A stretch of DNA of 64,000 nt from UBA2336 sp036787955 (GTDB lineage Bacteria > Bacteroidota > Bacteroidia > Cytophagales > Cyclobacteriaceae), in NCBI GenBank assembly GCA_036787955.1, contig DAIQOI010000002.1, positions 248,001 through 312,000 of the forward strand. The letters are read 5' to 3'. Below are positions 26,600 through 35,914 of the stretch, piece after piece. The position numbers were made by a program, and so were the translations under genes. Within the stretch, counting starts at the first letter, position 1. Every line of letters starts with the position of its first letter. The notes beneath the pieces are model-generated. The model was given only the letters and a program-made list of their open reading frames with translations, was not told the DNA's origin and did no database searches.

Positions 26600-29229
26600 G
26601 CTTTATCCAACAGTTGATGCACCCTGGTTATTACTGCATCAAGACCCTGTAGATTTTTGCCGCCAGCTGTTGCAAAGAAAGGTTGGCCTCCACCGCCTCC
26701 ATCAATTTCTTTAGCCAGCTCTTTCACCATGTTGCCGGCGTGGTAGGTTTTTGCCGCTGCCAGCTTTTCGCCCAACATCACGGCTACCATCGGTTTATTA
26801 TCAACCTCGGCTGCCAATACCAGCAACAAATCATCAAACTGATTGCGCAGGGAATAGGCCAGGTTTTTGAGCGCATCGGCACTGGGCAGGGATACTTTTT
26901 CAATGATAACATGCGCCCCGTTTTTACGCACAGCACGTGCGGCCAGTTCATCTTTGAGTTTACCGGCCTGCTCCTGATACAACTTTTCTATTTTCTTTTC
27001 GAGCCTGGCTTTTTCTTCCAATAAATTTCGGGTTGAGGTGAGGATGTCTTTCGGGTTTTTTAAAAGATTGCGGATTTCCTGAAGCGCTTCGACCTGCTGG
27101 CGGATATAGGAAATAGCTTCATCACCTGTAACCGCTTCAATTCTGCGCACACCTGCTGCTACCGAACCTTCGGAAATGATTTTGAATAAACCGATGTGGC
27201 CTGTTGCCGGAACGTGCGTACCGCCACACAACTCAATGGAAAAATTTTTGTCAAACGTTATGACCCGCACTTCATCCCCGTACTTTTCCCCGAAAAGGGC
27301 CATGGCTCCCATGGCTCGTGCTTTTTCCAACGGCACCCGCCGATCTTCCTGACGCAAAATGTTTTGCCGGATTTTTTGATTAACCAGATCTTCCACCCTG
27401 CGAAGTTCATCGGCGGTGAGGGCGGCAAAGTGCGAAAAGTCGAAACGCAGCAACTTGTCATTTACCAATGAACCGCGTTGTTCCACATGCTTTCCTAAAA
27501 CCTGCCGCAAGGCAGCATGCAGCAGGTGTGTGGCCGTATGATTGTTCATGATGCGCTCCCTTCGTTCGGCATCCACTACGGCACGAAAAGTTACCTGTTT
27601 GCTTTGCGGAAGTGCTTCAGCAAAATGAACAATTAATTCATTCTCTTTTTTAGTATCGGTTATTCGAATCCGCTCGCCTTTTGCTTCGATATAGCCGGTG
27701 TCGCCTACCTGTCCCCCGCTTTCGGCATAGAAAGGTGTTATGTCAAATACCAGCTGATAAACTTCCTTACCTTTCGCTTTCACGGTGCGGTACTTGATGA
27801 GCCGCACATCGGCCTCGGTGGTGTCATACCCTATAAATTCAGTTGATGTGCCTTCTGATACATTTATCCAGTCGCCCGTTTCTTTGGCAGCATCGGTGCG
27901 CGAGCGTTCTTTTTGTTTTTCCATTTCGGCCTCAAAGCCGGCAATATCTACGGCAAGACCTTTTTCCCTGGCTATAAGGGCAGTGAGATCGATTGGAAAT
28001 CCATAGGTATCGTACAATTCAAAGGCCACGCTGCCGGGCACACCGCGGCTGAACGATGGTTCAAGTGCTTCAAAGCGCTTGAGGCCTTTTTCCAGCGTGC
28101 GCAGAAAGGATTGCTCCTCCTCAAGGATAACCCGCACTACGTAGTCGCGTTGCTGATCCAGTTCAGGGAATATGTCTTTAAACTGTTGCGATAACACAGG
28201 CACCAGGCGATGCAGGAACGGCTCTTTGAAATGAAGGAAGGTAAAGGCATAGCGAACGGCTCTTCGAAGAATCCTGCGGATCACGTACCCGGCACCGGTG
28301 TTGGAAGGGAGCTGCCCATCGGCAATGGCAAAAGCCACGGCACGAATATGGTCGGCCAGCACGCGAATGGCAATATCGGATTTCAAGGCCCCGTTGCCCG
28401 ATGTTCCCTGGTAGGTAATTCCCGCTGACCGGGCGATGAAGTCAATCAGGGGTTTAAACACCGTGGTATCGTAGGTGGAAGATTTGCCCTGTATGGCCAT
28501 GCACAGGCGCTCAAAGCCCATGCCGGTATCCACGTGTTGGGCGGGAAGTTTTTCGAGCTTGCCATCGGCCTTGCGGTTGAACTCCATGAACACCAGGTTC
28601 CAGATTTCAATCACGCGTGGGTGGTCGGCATTTACCAACTCGCGGCCGGGCTGTTGTTTTATCTCTTCATCGCTGCGCAGGTCAATGTGAATCTCCGAAC
28701 AGGGACCGCAGGGACCGGTGTCGCCCATTTCCCAAAAGTTATCTTTCTTTTTTCCGTACAAGATACGGTCGGGTGGGAGGATTTCCTTCCAGTATTTCAA
28801 GGCTTCTTCATCGGGCGGAAGGTTCTCGGCCTGATCACCGCCAAATACGGTGGCATACATTTTATCGGGCGGAAGTTTATACACTTCGGTAAGCAGTTCC
28901 CACGCCCAGGCAATGGCCTCCTTTTTGAAATAATCACCAAACGACCAGTTGCCCAGCATTTCGAACATGGTGTGATGATAGGTGTCTATGCCCACTTCTT
29001 CCAGGTCGTTGTGTTTGCCACTCACGCGAAGGCATTTCTGTGTGTCGGCTATTCGCAAGGCAGGAGGGGTTCGATAACCGAGGAAATAATCCTTAAACTG
29101 CACCATGCCCGAGTTAGTGAACAATAAAGTCGGGTCGTTTTTCAGTACCAGGGGTGCCGAAGGGACAATGAGGTGGTTCCTGGCTTTAAAGAAATCGAGA
29201 AACTGCTGCCGGATAACGCTTGCTTCCAT
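26596..29229 (-). CDS. alaS: Alanine-tRNA ligase
   Basis: AlaRS charges tRNA(Ala). The 877-residue length is normal. Order of parts: class II catalytic core (FTNSGMVQFKDYFLG, GDTGPCGPCSEIH, MEFNRK), tRNA-recognition helices, an editing domain with the zinc motif HTATHLL and CGGTHV, and a C-terminal DHHA1 domain ending in GGGGGQPFFATAGG. All key motifs are intact. The divergent upstream region has a TAATTTTG -7 element at 29309. It is followed by gatB in an ATGA overlap. Confidence 0.98.
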   Translation of the reverse strand: MEASVIRQQFLDFFKARNHLIVPSAPLVLKNDPTLLFTNSGMVQFKDYFLGYRTPPALRIADTQKCLRVSGKHNDLEEVGIDTYHHTMFEMLGNWSFGDYFKKEAIAWAWELLTEVYKLPPDKMYATVFGGDQAENLPPDEEALKYWKEILPPDRILYGKKKDNFWEMGDTGPCGPCSEIHIDLRSDEEIKQQPGRELVNADHPRVIEIWNLVFMEFNRKADGKLEKLPAQHVDTGMGFERLCMAIQGKSSTYDTTVFKPLIDFIARSAGITYQGTSGNGALKSDIAIRVLADHIRAVAFAIADGQLPSNTGAGYVIRRILRRAVRYAFTFLHFKEPFLHRLVPVLSQQFKDIFPELDQQRDYVVRVILEEEQSFLRTLEKGLKRFEALEPSFSRGVPGSVAFELYDTYGFPIDLTALIAREKGLAVDIAGFEAEMEKQKERSRTDAAKETGDWINVSEGTSTEFIGYDTTEADVRLIKYRTVKAKGKEVYQLVFDITPFYAESGGQVGDTGYIEAKGERIRITDTKKENELIVHFAEALPQSKQVTFRAVVDAERRERIMNNHTATHLLHAALRQVLGKHVEQRGSLVNDKLLRFDFSHFAALTADELRRVEDLVNQKIRQNILRQEDRRVPLEKARAMGAMALFGEKYGDEVRVITFDKNFSIELCGGTHVPATGHIGLFKIISEGSVAAGVRRIEAVTGDEAISYIRQQVEALQEIRNLLKNPKDILTSTRNLLEEKARLEKKIEKLYQEQAGKLKDELAARAVRKNGAHVIIEKVSLPSADALKNLAYSLRNQFDDLLLVLAAEVDNKPMVAVMLGEKLAAAKTYHAGNMVKELAKEIDGGGGGQPFFATAGGKNLQGLDAVITRVHQLLDKA

Positions 29230-29308
29230 CTATACAACATTTGCAATTCTGCCGGTTTTCTTGGTTTCTTAACCGGAGTTCATTTATTTTACAAACACAA
29301 TCAAGCGA

Positions 29309-29316
29309 CAAAATTA
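29309..29316 (-). promoter_or_regulatory. Probable -7 element of the alaS-gatB operon
   Basis: The minus strand reads TAATTTTG, an exact TAnnTTTG match, 80 bases ahead of the alaS ATG. A weaker TAATTTTC on the plus strand (about 29350) may serve the divergent M23 gene. Confidence 0.45.
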
Positions 29317-29362
29317 ACAGAATGAAAGGATAAGCAGGGGTTCGCTTTTTAATTTTCACCCG

Positions 29363-30292
29363 ATGTATAAGGGACTTTTCCGATACAACCCGAAAACCTG
29401 CCGCTACGAACCTGCGCCCTTCCCGGTCGGCAAAGTGCTAAGCCAGGTGCTTTTCTTCCTGCTTTTGAGCGTGCTTTTTTTTATTGCGTACGCCCGTCTT
29501 CAGGCATTGTTTTTTCCAACCGCTGCTATGCAAAACCTCCGGCAGGAAAACCGCGCTTATGCCCGCCACTTGCAGAACCTGCGGATCGAACTGGCAGGGC
29601 TTCAGAACTCGATCGCTGAGGCCGAACGTAGTGAAGCAGAATTGACTGAAAAAATTTTTGGCCAGAAGACAACAACCTCTCGGGCAACTTCCATTGCGTA
29701 TTCCGTAGCCGGCAATCCTCTTGAGTTGATTCGTCAGCTCAAATCGAAAATAAACCATATACTCTCGGCCACCGGATCGGGAGAAGAGGTACACCTGAAG
29801 CCGGCTGGCGCAGCACATTCCTGGCCCGTAAGCTGGCCGGTAAGAGCCCGTGAGCCATCCATAGCATCGGGTTTCGGTGAACGTATGCATCCTTATCATA
29901 AGGGCAAATATTTTCATCCCGGCATTGACATTCCCGCTGTAAAGGGCACTGAAGTGCTGGCTGCCGGGAACGGCAAAGTAACAAAGGTTGTAAGAAGCAC
30001 ACTGGAAAGCGGACTGGGCAACTATGTGGAAATTGAGCATGGCCCCGGCCTGGTGAGCCGCTATGCCTGCCTGCAGGACATCACGGTTCGCACCGGACAA
30101 CCGGTAGCAGAGGGAAGCGTGATAGGATTTGCAGGCACAAGCGGCAATGCTGTGGCGCCACATCTGCATTTTGAAATCCTCATCAACAACCAGCCCGTAA
30201 ACCCCATGTTGTTTCTGGTAAAAGGAATTACTGCCGAAGCGTATGCACGTCTGACAGAAGAAAGCAGTTTATTTAATCAATCGCTCGACTGA
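29363..30292 (+). CDS. M23 family metallopeptidase, catalytic His replaced by Cys
   Basis: A 309-residue envelope protein. An N-terminal KGLFRYNPKTCRYEP motif precedes one membrane helix (VLFFLLLSVLFFIAYARL), a short coiled coil (LQNLRIELAGLQNSIAEAE) and a C-terminal LytM/M23 domain. The zinc ligands are present: His185 and Asp189 (HPGID) and HLH at 267-269. The His usually found in the YxHL motif is Cys236 (RYACLQ), while the tandem paralogue has His. The protein may therefore be less active or act as an activator of another hydrolase. It overlaps the paralogue by one base. Confidence 0.88.
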   Translation: MYKGLFRYNPKTCRYEPAPFPVGKVLSQVLFFLLLSVLFFIAYARLQALFFPTAAMQNLRQENRAYARHLQNLRIELAGLQNSIAEAERSEAELTEKIFGQKTTTSRATSIAYSVAGNPLELIRQLKSKINHILSATGSGEEVHLKPAGAAHSWPVSWPVRAREPSIASGFGERMHPYHKGKYFHPGIDIPAVKGTEVLAAGNGKVTKVVRSTLESGLGNYVEIEHGPGLVSRYACLQDITVRTGQPVAEGSVIGFAGTSGNAVAPHLHFEILINNQPVNPMLFLVKGITAEAYARLTEESSLFNQSLD

Positions 30293-31254
30293 TGCAGATG
30301 CGTTTCCGATACAATCCTGCCTCCTGCCGGTTTGAACCGGTTCACCGCACGCCTGCACAACGGATGAAAGGCACTGCCTTCACGCTGTTGCTTTCTGCTC
30401 TTTTCGGGTTTGCTGCATTTCACCGCTACGCGCAGCATAGCGGCTACCCTGCCGAACAGGAGCTTGCCGCTGAAAACAGGTTTTACAAAGCACAATGGAA
30501 CCACCTGCACAGGGAGCTGACTAAAACAGGGCAACAACTGGCCGCTTTATTGGAAAGAGACAATACCAATTACCGGATGATGCTCGACCTCCCCCCGCTG
30601 TCGCCCGACCAGCTGCAGGCCGGAAGTGGCGGTGCACCTGTGCCCGTGCCTGCTGACGCACAGGCTTATGGCGAGCTCAGGGAGGGATACCACCACCTGG
30701 TTCAGTTGCAGCACCGCCTTGGGGTTGCTCTCCAGTCCCTGTCGGAACTGCACCGGGAGGCTGACCGGAAAAGCCGAATGAAAGAATCCCGTCCGGCTAT
30801 TCAGCCCGTGGATAACCGGGAGCTGAACCGCCTGCATACCACCTTTGGGTTGCGCATGCACCCGATTTTTGGAGTATTGATGGAGCACAAAGGACTGGAC
30901 TTTGCCCTGCCCAAAGGATCGCCTGTTTATGCAACCGGCAACGGACGGGTATCGCAGGCACATTACTCGCCTTCCTATGGCAATGTGGTGTACATTGACC
31001 ACGGGTTTGGATACGAAACACGATATGCTCATCTTCAAAAGTTTATTGTGCACCCGGGTCAATACGTAAAACGCGGACAGGTAATTGGTTATGTAGGCAA
31101 TACAGGGATTTCCGTATCACCGCATTTGCACTATGAAGTCTATTATAAAGGTACAGCCGTTAATCCCATTCATTTCTTTCAACGCGATCTGAGCGAAGAA
31201 GAATACCTGAAACTCATCCGCTCTGCCGGTAAGGCAGAACATTCACTGGATTAA
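30292..31254 (+). CDS. M23 family metallopeptidase, tandem paralogue
   Basis: A 320-residue paralogue of the preceding protein with the same plan: MRFRYNPASCRFEP, a membrane helix (FTLLLSALFGFAAFH), a coiled-coil stretch (residues about 60-180) and a complete M23 domain. Catalytic residues are intact: His199 and Asp203 (HKGLD), His247 (YAHL) and HLH at 278-280. It likely cleaves peptidoglycan cross-bridges at the cell envelope. It starts at ATG 30292, sharing one base with the upstream stop; a second in-frame ATG lies two codons later. The pair probably works together. Confidence 0.92.
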   Translation: MQMRFRYNPASCRFEPVHRTPAQRMKGTAFTLLLSALFGFAAFHRYAQHSGYPAEQELAAENRFYKAQWNHLHRELTKTGQQLAALLERDNTNYRMMLDLPPLSPDQLQAGSGGAPVPVPADAQAYGELREGYHHLVQLQHRLGVALQSLSELHREADRKSRMKESRPAIQPVDNRELNRLHTTFGLRMHPIFGVLMEHKGLDFALPKGSPVYATGNGRVSQAHYSPSYGNVVYIDHGFGYETRYAHLQKFIVHPGQYVKRGQVIGYVGNTGISVSPHLHYEVYYKGTAVNPIHFFQRDLSEEEYLKLIRSAGKAEHSLD

Positions 31255-31323
31255 GATTCTTGTCAGCACCTTGTTGTAAACAGTTTGCTTCCCGTAATTA
31301 ATTTTGCAATTCAAAACAACCGG

Positions 31324-32364
31324 ATGCACCGAATATTTTTGATTGTTACACTGGGCACGTCTCTGGTTTGTGGCCAGCCGAAACCGGTAAAAGAGATTTC
31401 AGTCATTGGCGTTGGCGACATTATGATGGGATCTTCGTATCCCAAGCCTGTGCTTCCGCCCGATGACGGAAAATGGCTGATGCATGAAGTAGCTGATGTA
31501 CTGCGCAATGCGGATGCCACCATCGGCAACCTGGAAGGTGTGCTTTTGGATGAAGGTGGTACCCCTAAAACCTGCCGCGACCCAAACATTTGTTATGTCT
31601 TTAAATCGCCAACCCGGTATGTAAAAAATCTAGTGGATGTCGGTTTTGATGCCATGAGCCTGGCCAACAACCATGCTGGCGATTTTGGTGATACGGGAAG
31701 AAAAAGCACCATGAAAGCACTGGAAGACGCAGGTATTGCGCATGCCGGGCAGTTGCAGCAGAAAACCACCATCTTTACACGCAATGGCATACGTTTCGGC
31801 TTTGTGGCCTTTGCCCCTAACAGCAACTGTGTGCCATTGAACAATATAGAAGGGGCAAAACAACTGGTTGCCGGCTTAGATTCGGTTGCCGATATCGTAA
31901 TTGTTTCCTTTCATGGTGGTGCTGAAGGCCCGCAACATGAACGTGTGCCGCGCACCACCGAATATTTTCATGGAGAAAACCGTGGCGATGTCTATGCCTT
32001 TGCGCATGCAGTGATTGATGCCGGAGCCGATATTGTATTCGGGCATGGTCCACATGTGGTGCGTGCAGTGGAAGTGTATAAAAACCGGTTCATTGCCTAC
32101 AGCCTGGGCAACTTTTGTACGTACGGTGGCATAAACGTCAGCGGCATAAACGGACTGGCACCCATCGTAAAAGTAATTACCGATTCAGATGGTAATTTTT
32201 TACACGGCCAGATCTTTTCGGCCTACCAGGTTGCACGCGACCGAGTTAAGCCCGACCCGGATCACCGCGCAGCAAAGAGAATAGCCGAGCTGACAAAAAA
32301 AGATTTTCCGGAATCGGTAATACACATTGACGAGAAAGGAAATATTACTTACCTTGCCCGTTAA
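31324..32364 (+). CDS. CapA family protein (PgsA-like metallophosphatase fold)
   Basis: A 346-residue exported protein. A signal peptide precedes the CapA/PGA_cap domain: GVGDIMMGSSYP, IGNLEGVLLDEGG, SLANNHAGDFGD, VSFHGGAEGPQHE and FGHGPHVVRAVEVYKN, ending in YSLGNF. These are the metallophosphoesterase-like motifs of the family. In other bacteria CapA acts in poly-gamma-glutamate export, but many Bacteroidota copies have no glutamate-polymer genes near, and none is seen here. I start it at ATG 31324; the open frame extends upstream. It is one base upstream of the MerR gene. Confidence 0.88.
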   Translation: MHRIFLIVTLGTSLVCGQPKPVKEISVIGVGDIMMGSSYPKPVLPPDDGKWLMHEVADVLRNADATIGNLEGVLLDEGGTPKTCRDPNICYVFKSPTRYVKNLVDVGFDAMSLANNHAGDFGDTGRKSTMKALEDAGIAHAGQLQQKTTIFTRNGIRFGFVAFAPNSNCVPLNNIEGAKQLVAGLDSVADIVIVSFHGGAEGPQHERVPRTTEYFHGENRGDVYAFAHAVIDAGADIVFGHGPHVVRAVEVYKNRFIAYSLGNFCTYGGINVSGINGLAPIVKVITDSDGNFLHGQIFSAYQVARDRVKPDPDHRAAKRIAELTKKDFPESVIHIDEKGNITYLAR

Positions 32365-32365
32365 C

Positions 32366-32701
32366 ATGGCGTACAAAGAAAAGGAAATCGAAAAACTCTA
32401 CTACTCCATCGGAGAAGTAGCCGAAATCTTCAATGTCGCACCATCTCTTATACGATTTTGGGAATCTGAGTTTGATATCATCAAACCCAAAAAGAACCGC
32501 AAAGGAAACCGCCAGTTTACTAAAGAGGACATTGAAAATGTGCGCATCATTTACCACCTGGTAAAAGAGAAGGGCTTTACCCTGCAGGGTGCCAAGGAAA
32601 TGCTGAAGAACGACAGCATGGCCGTTAAAAACAAACTCGAACTGATTGACTCCCTGAAATCTGTACGGAAGTTTCTATCCGAAATACGCGACCGTCTCTA
32701 A
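32366..32701 (+). CDS. MerR family transcriptional regulator
   Basis: A 111-residue DNA-binding protein with an N-terminal MerR helix-turn-helix (YYSIGEVAEIFNVAPSLIRFWESEF) and wing (RKGNRQFTKEDIENV), then a short coiled-coil dimerisation helix. The C-terminal effector domain with metal or drug ligands is absent, so it is of the short type common beside envelope genes in this phylum. It starts one base after the capA stop, and dprA follows 17 bases later. Confidence 0.88.
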   Translation: MAYKEKEIEKLYYSIGEVAEIFNVAPSLIRFWESEFDIIKPKKNRKGNRQFTKEDIENVRIIYHLVKEKGFTLQGAKEMLKNDSMAVKNKLELIDSLKSVRKFLSEIRDRL

Positions 32702-32718
32702 TCCGCAAGGTATATACC

Positions 32719-33840
32719 GTGCATGATACTTCGCCAAACCAGGAACGTTTAGCTTTGTTGGCATTGCACTTCGTGCCTGGCCTGGGCAATTATACCATCC
32801 GCCAGCTGGTAAGTTATTGCGGCTCGGCAGCACAGGTGTTCAGAAAACCCAAAGGAAAATTACTGAAGATACCCGGCATCGGGCCAAAAATAGCCGAAGC
32901 CGTAGTTAACGGTAAACCATTTACCGAAGCTGAAAAAGAATGGAGACGTGCAGAAAAAGAAAATGTAAAACTCATTTTCTATACCGACAAAAATTATCCT
33001 TCACGATTAAAGGATATCAACGATGCCCCTTCCCTGCTCTACACACGAGGTAACATTGATTTTGAAAATCCCAGGACGGTAGGTATTGTGGGTACACGTA
33101 AAGCCACCCCATACGGAAAAGAAAGAGTTGATGAATTGGTAGAAGGATTATTGCCGCATGGTGCGCTGATTGTCAGCGGGCTGGCTTATGGCATTGACAT
33201 ATATGCGCACAAGGCAGCACTGAAACACGGGCTCCCGACGGTGGCCGTAATGGGCAGCGGAATCGACATTATATATCCTTCGGCACACCGAGAAACCGCA
33301 CGTAAAATGGAAGCCCATGGCGGACTGGTTACTGAAAATCCGTTCGGCACCGCCCCCGATGCCCACAACTTTCCCCAGCGCAATCGCATCATTGCCGGCT
33401 TGTGCGATGCGTTGATTGTGGTTGAAGCTGCCGCCACAGGCGGAGCATTGATTACGGCCGAACTTGCCAACAGCTATAACCGTGATGTGTTTGCCATTCC
33501 CGGAAGCGTGGGAATACCCACGTCAGAAGGCTGTAATCACCTGATAAAAACCAACCGGGCACATCTGATGACATCGGTGAAAGATTTGGAATATGTGATG
33601 AACTGGAGAGCTGATATGCCCCCTTTGAAGCAGCCAGCGGTTTCGCGCGACACCTCTTCTCTGAGCGAAAACGAGCGCGCTGTGATCGCAGTTTTACAAG
33701 GCAAAAGTCCGCTGCAACTGGATGAGTTGAGCTGGCGCACAAATATTCCGGTGAACCAGCTTGCAGCTATATTATTAAACCTGGAATTCAGTGCATGGGT
33801 GAAAGCCCTTCCGGGAAAGATGTATGCCTTGGTTAGCTGA
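32719..33840 (+). CDS. dprA: DNA-processing protein DprA
   Basis: DprA loads RecA onto incoming single-stranded DNA during natural transformation and related uptake. The 373-residue protein has an N-terminal helix-hairpin-helix/SAM-like region (LKIPGIGPKIAEAV), the Rossmann-like DprA fold (GIVGTRKATPYGKERVDE, SGLAYGIDIYAHKAAL, MGSGIDIIYPSAHRETA, FPQRNRIIAGL) and a small winged-helix tail (SPLQLDELSWRTNIP). The start is a GTG at 32719, and no ATG fits nearby. No other competence gene is in the window. Confidence 0.93.
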   Translation: MHDTSPNQERLALLALHFVPGLGNYTIRQLVSYCGSAAQVFRKPKGKLLKIPGIGPKIAEAVVNGKPFTEAEKEWRRAEKENVKLIFYTDKNYPSRLKDINDAPSLLYTRGNIDFENPRTVGIVGTRKATPYGKERVDELVEGLLPHGALIVSGLAYGIDIYAHKAALKHGLPTVAVMGSGIDIIYPSAHRETARKMEAHGGLVTENPFGTAPDAHNFPQRNRIIAGLCDALIVVEAAATGGALITAELANSYNRDVFAIPGSVGIPTSEGCNHLIKTNRAHLMTSVKDLEYVMNWRADMPPLKQPAVSRDTSSLSENERAVIAVLQGKSPLQLDELSWRTNIPVNQLAAILLNLEFSAWVKALPGKMYALVS

Positions 33841-33884
33841 AATCGCTTTAGGCGGCCCTGGCAAGCAAATCCCTACCCCGCTAA

Positions 33885-34505
33885 TCAGTGTTCATTTCGC
33901 TGATTGCACTTTTCCTTGATCATTTCATAGGCCCGCAGATCACCCAGCTCACCGGCCTTGCTTAAATCCAGGCAACCGTTTTTCAAGTCACCGAATTCAA
34001 TACGCAGCAACCCGCGCATGTAATAGGCATCGTAATTTTTCGGGTTGATCTGAATAATCTTTGTACAATCATTGATGGCATCTTCGTAAGCCTGCAGATA
34101 TTGTTTGGCCTTTCCGCGGTTAAAGTAGGCTTCCACGTAATTTTCATTGATGCTGATGGCTTTTGAATAATCGTCAATGGCCCCGTAATAATCCTGCAGC
34201 TTCATTTTTACATTGCCCCGCGAGAAGTAGGCTTCGGCAAAGCGGGGATTTTTCTCAATGGCCAGGTTATAATCTTTCATCGCCCCATGGCGGTCATCGA
34301 ACCGGTCTTTGATATTGCCCCGCAAAAAATAGGCTATAGCGTTATTTGCATCCGTTTCAATTATCTTATTCAGGTTTAGCAAGGCTTCTACATACTCGCC
34401 CTTTTCCATTAAATCGCGGCTGCGCTGAATAAGGTCTTTTGTGCTCTGCGCAGTTAATGTGGACCCAATGCAGAGCAAGGCAGCAAACCATAACAAACGT
34501 ATCAT
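33885..34505 (-). CDS. Exported TPR-repeat protein
   Basis: A 206-residue protein with a cleavable signal peptide (LLWFAALLCIGSTLTAQ) followed by about four tetratricopeptide repeats (DLMEKGEYVEALLNL, AYFLRGNIKDR, AEAYFSRGNVKMKLQDYYGAIDDYSKAI, VEAYFNRGKAKQYLQAYEDAINDCTKII, quoted in parts) and a closing helix CLDLSKAGELGDLRAYE. It likely binds partners in the periplasm. It is isolated: dprA converges from one side and HMG-CoA lyase is 71 bases upstream on the same strand. Confidence 0.82.
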   Translation of the reverse strand: MIRLLWFAALLCIGSTLTAQSTKDLIQRSRDLMEKGEYVEALLNLNKIIETDANNAIAYFLRGNIKDRFDDRHGAMKDYNLAIEKNPRFAEAYFSRGNVKMKLQDYYGAIDDYSKAISINENYVEAYFNRGKAKQYLQAYEDAINDCTKIIQINPKNYDAYYMRGLLRIEFGDLKNGCLDLSKAGELGDLRAYEMIKEKCNQRNEH

Positions 34506-34576
34506 AGAGATAAAAAGTAAAATGTTTCGGCAAACTTACTATTACAGACCATCTGTTTGCCTGCGGTGTAATATTT

Positions 34577-35431
34577 TCAGCGATTTGGAAAAATTTCAGC
34601 AGCCATCAACATGGCCTTTTGCAGTTCGGTTGGATTAATCCCCGTTTCAATGCCGCTTTTTTCCAGCCAGGCAATTATTTTTTCGGTAGGAATATTCCCC
34701 ACCAGTTCATCCTGCGCCATCGGGCAACCACCATAGCCACGCAAGGCCCCGTCCATTCGCCGGCACCCTGCCTGAAAGGCGGAATTGACTTTTTCTACTG
34801 CTTGATCGGGTCGGGCGTGCAGGTGCACACCAATTTCCAGTTCCGGAAGGGCTTGTGTTACTTGCTTGAAAAGGGAGAAAATCTGATGCGGTGTGGCCGC
34901 GCCAATGGTATCGGCCAGTGAAATGATGTTCACTTTCAGGTCGGCCAGGATGCCCGCAAATTGAATCACCGCATCTTCGCTGTACGGGTCGCCATAGGGA
35001 TTACCAAAACCCATGCTGATGTACACCACCTGTTCTTTTCCATGCTTGGCACATAGTTCCTGGATGCCTGTGACGGTTTCTAATGCTTCGCTAATGGATT
35101 TGTTGGTGTTGCGCTGCTGAAAAGTTTCGGAAATAGACAAGGGAAAGCCGAGATAGGCAATGCTTTCGTATTGAACAGCCGCCTCGGCACCGCGAAGGTT
35201 GGCCACTATGGCGAGCAACTTTGTTCTGCTACCCTGCCATTGCAAATTTTCAAGCACTTCGGCCGTGTCGCGCATCTGCGGCATCGCCTTGGGCGATACG
35301 AAACTTCCGAAATCCAGTGTGTGAAAACCAACTTTAAGTAACTGGTTCAGATAGCGCACCTTATCGGCCGTAGGAATAAAATCAGGCAAACCCTGCATGG
35401 CATCGCGCGGGCACTCGATTAGTTTAATCAT
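34577..35431 (-). CDS. Hydroxymethylglutaryl-CoA lyase
   Basis: A 284-residue TIM-barrel enzyme of the HMGL family that splits HMG-CoA into acetoacetate and acetyl-CoA in leucine breakdown. Visible features are IECPRDAMQGL (the ExxRDG-equivalent with catalytic Arg/Asp), MGFGNPYGDPY, SLADTIGAA, VHLHARP and the GxGGCP loop GYGGCPMAQDELVGN with the active Cys. Length is slightly below the usual 300. No other leucine-catabolism gene adjoins. A promoter may lie in the 35432-35530 AT-rich stretch. Confidence 0.88.
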   Translation of the reverse strand: MIKLIECPRDAMQGLPDFIPTADKVRYLNQLLKVGFHTLDFGSFVSPKAMPQMRDTAEVLENLQWQGSRTKLLAIVANLRGAEAAVQYESIAYLGFPLSISETFQQRNTNKSISEALETVTGIQELCAKHGKEQVVYISMGFGNPYGDPYSEDAVIQFAGILADLKVNIISLADTIGAATPHQIFSLFKQVTQALPELEIGVHLHARPDQAVEKVNSAFQAGCRRMDGALRGYGGCPMAQDELVGNIPTEKIIAWLEKSGIETGINPTELQKAMLMAAEIFPNR

Positions 35432-35914
35432 GGATCAGCAATCTTTAACAACAAACACATAACAACTAAGTAAAGTAAAAATCATACAACTGCCGATAAA
35501 TTTTTCCTTTCATCTGTAAATTGATAACTCATCCCATTTTTCAGGAATATAGCAGCAACCGAAACTTAATTTATGCCTTTACCTGAATTTTCCGGAACGC
35601 TGGGTGTGAAACGGGCAGCTTGCCGGCACCATCGGCCAGGCAAAAAGGTTTACATCCCGGTAAGGTAGTTTCCTTTGGAAGTAATATGCGCAGCAGACAA
35701 AACTATACATCTGCGATGCTGCGTCCGCCAGCCTGCTCTGCACGCGTTATGACGGCCTCGGAAATCCGTTTAAAGTTTCATCGCTCAGGCAGTCGGTAAC
35801 CGGTGACCTGCTACTGTGCTGAACCACGTATGTTGCCGGCAGATTTGCCCGTATCTTTCTGGCCAAATACCACTGCAGGAGCTGCGCTGGTAAAAATATT
35901 TGCCATTTTTGGGC
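35432..35914. other. 483-base gap, possibly holding decayed coding sequence
   Basis: No convincing intact gene is seen here. 35432-35570 is AT-rich and holds the promoter region of the HMG-CoA lyase gene. Beyond that the composition turns coding-like. On the minus strand a frame ending at 35571 reads, in part, TLPGCKPFCLADGAGKLPVS before a stop further upstream, as if it were the tail of a broken gene. Plus-strand frames show codon-like runs but are interrupted by stops. I could not relate it to a family. It is followed by the murB ATG at 35915. Confidence 0.35.

Noticed and set aside
28534..29127. Plus-strand frame of 197 codons inside alaS
   Set aside because: Antisense shadow of the catalytic core of alaS; no motif or promoter.
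29438..30169. Minus-strand frame of 243 codons across the first M23 gene
   Set aside because: It is antisense to a gene with clear domain motifs and shows no family sequence itself.
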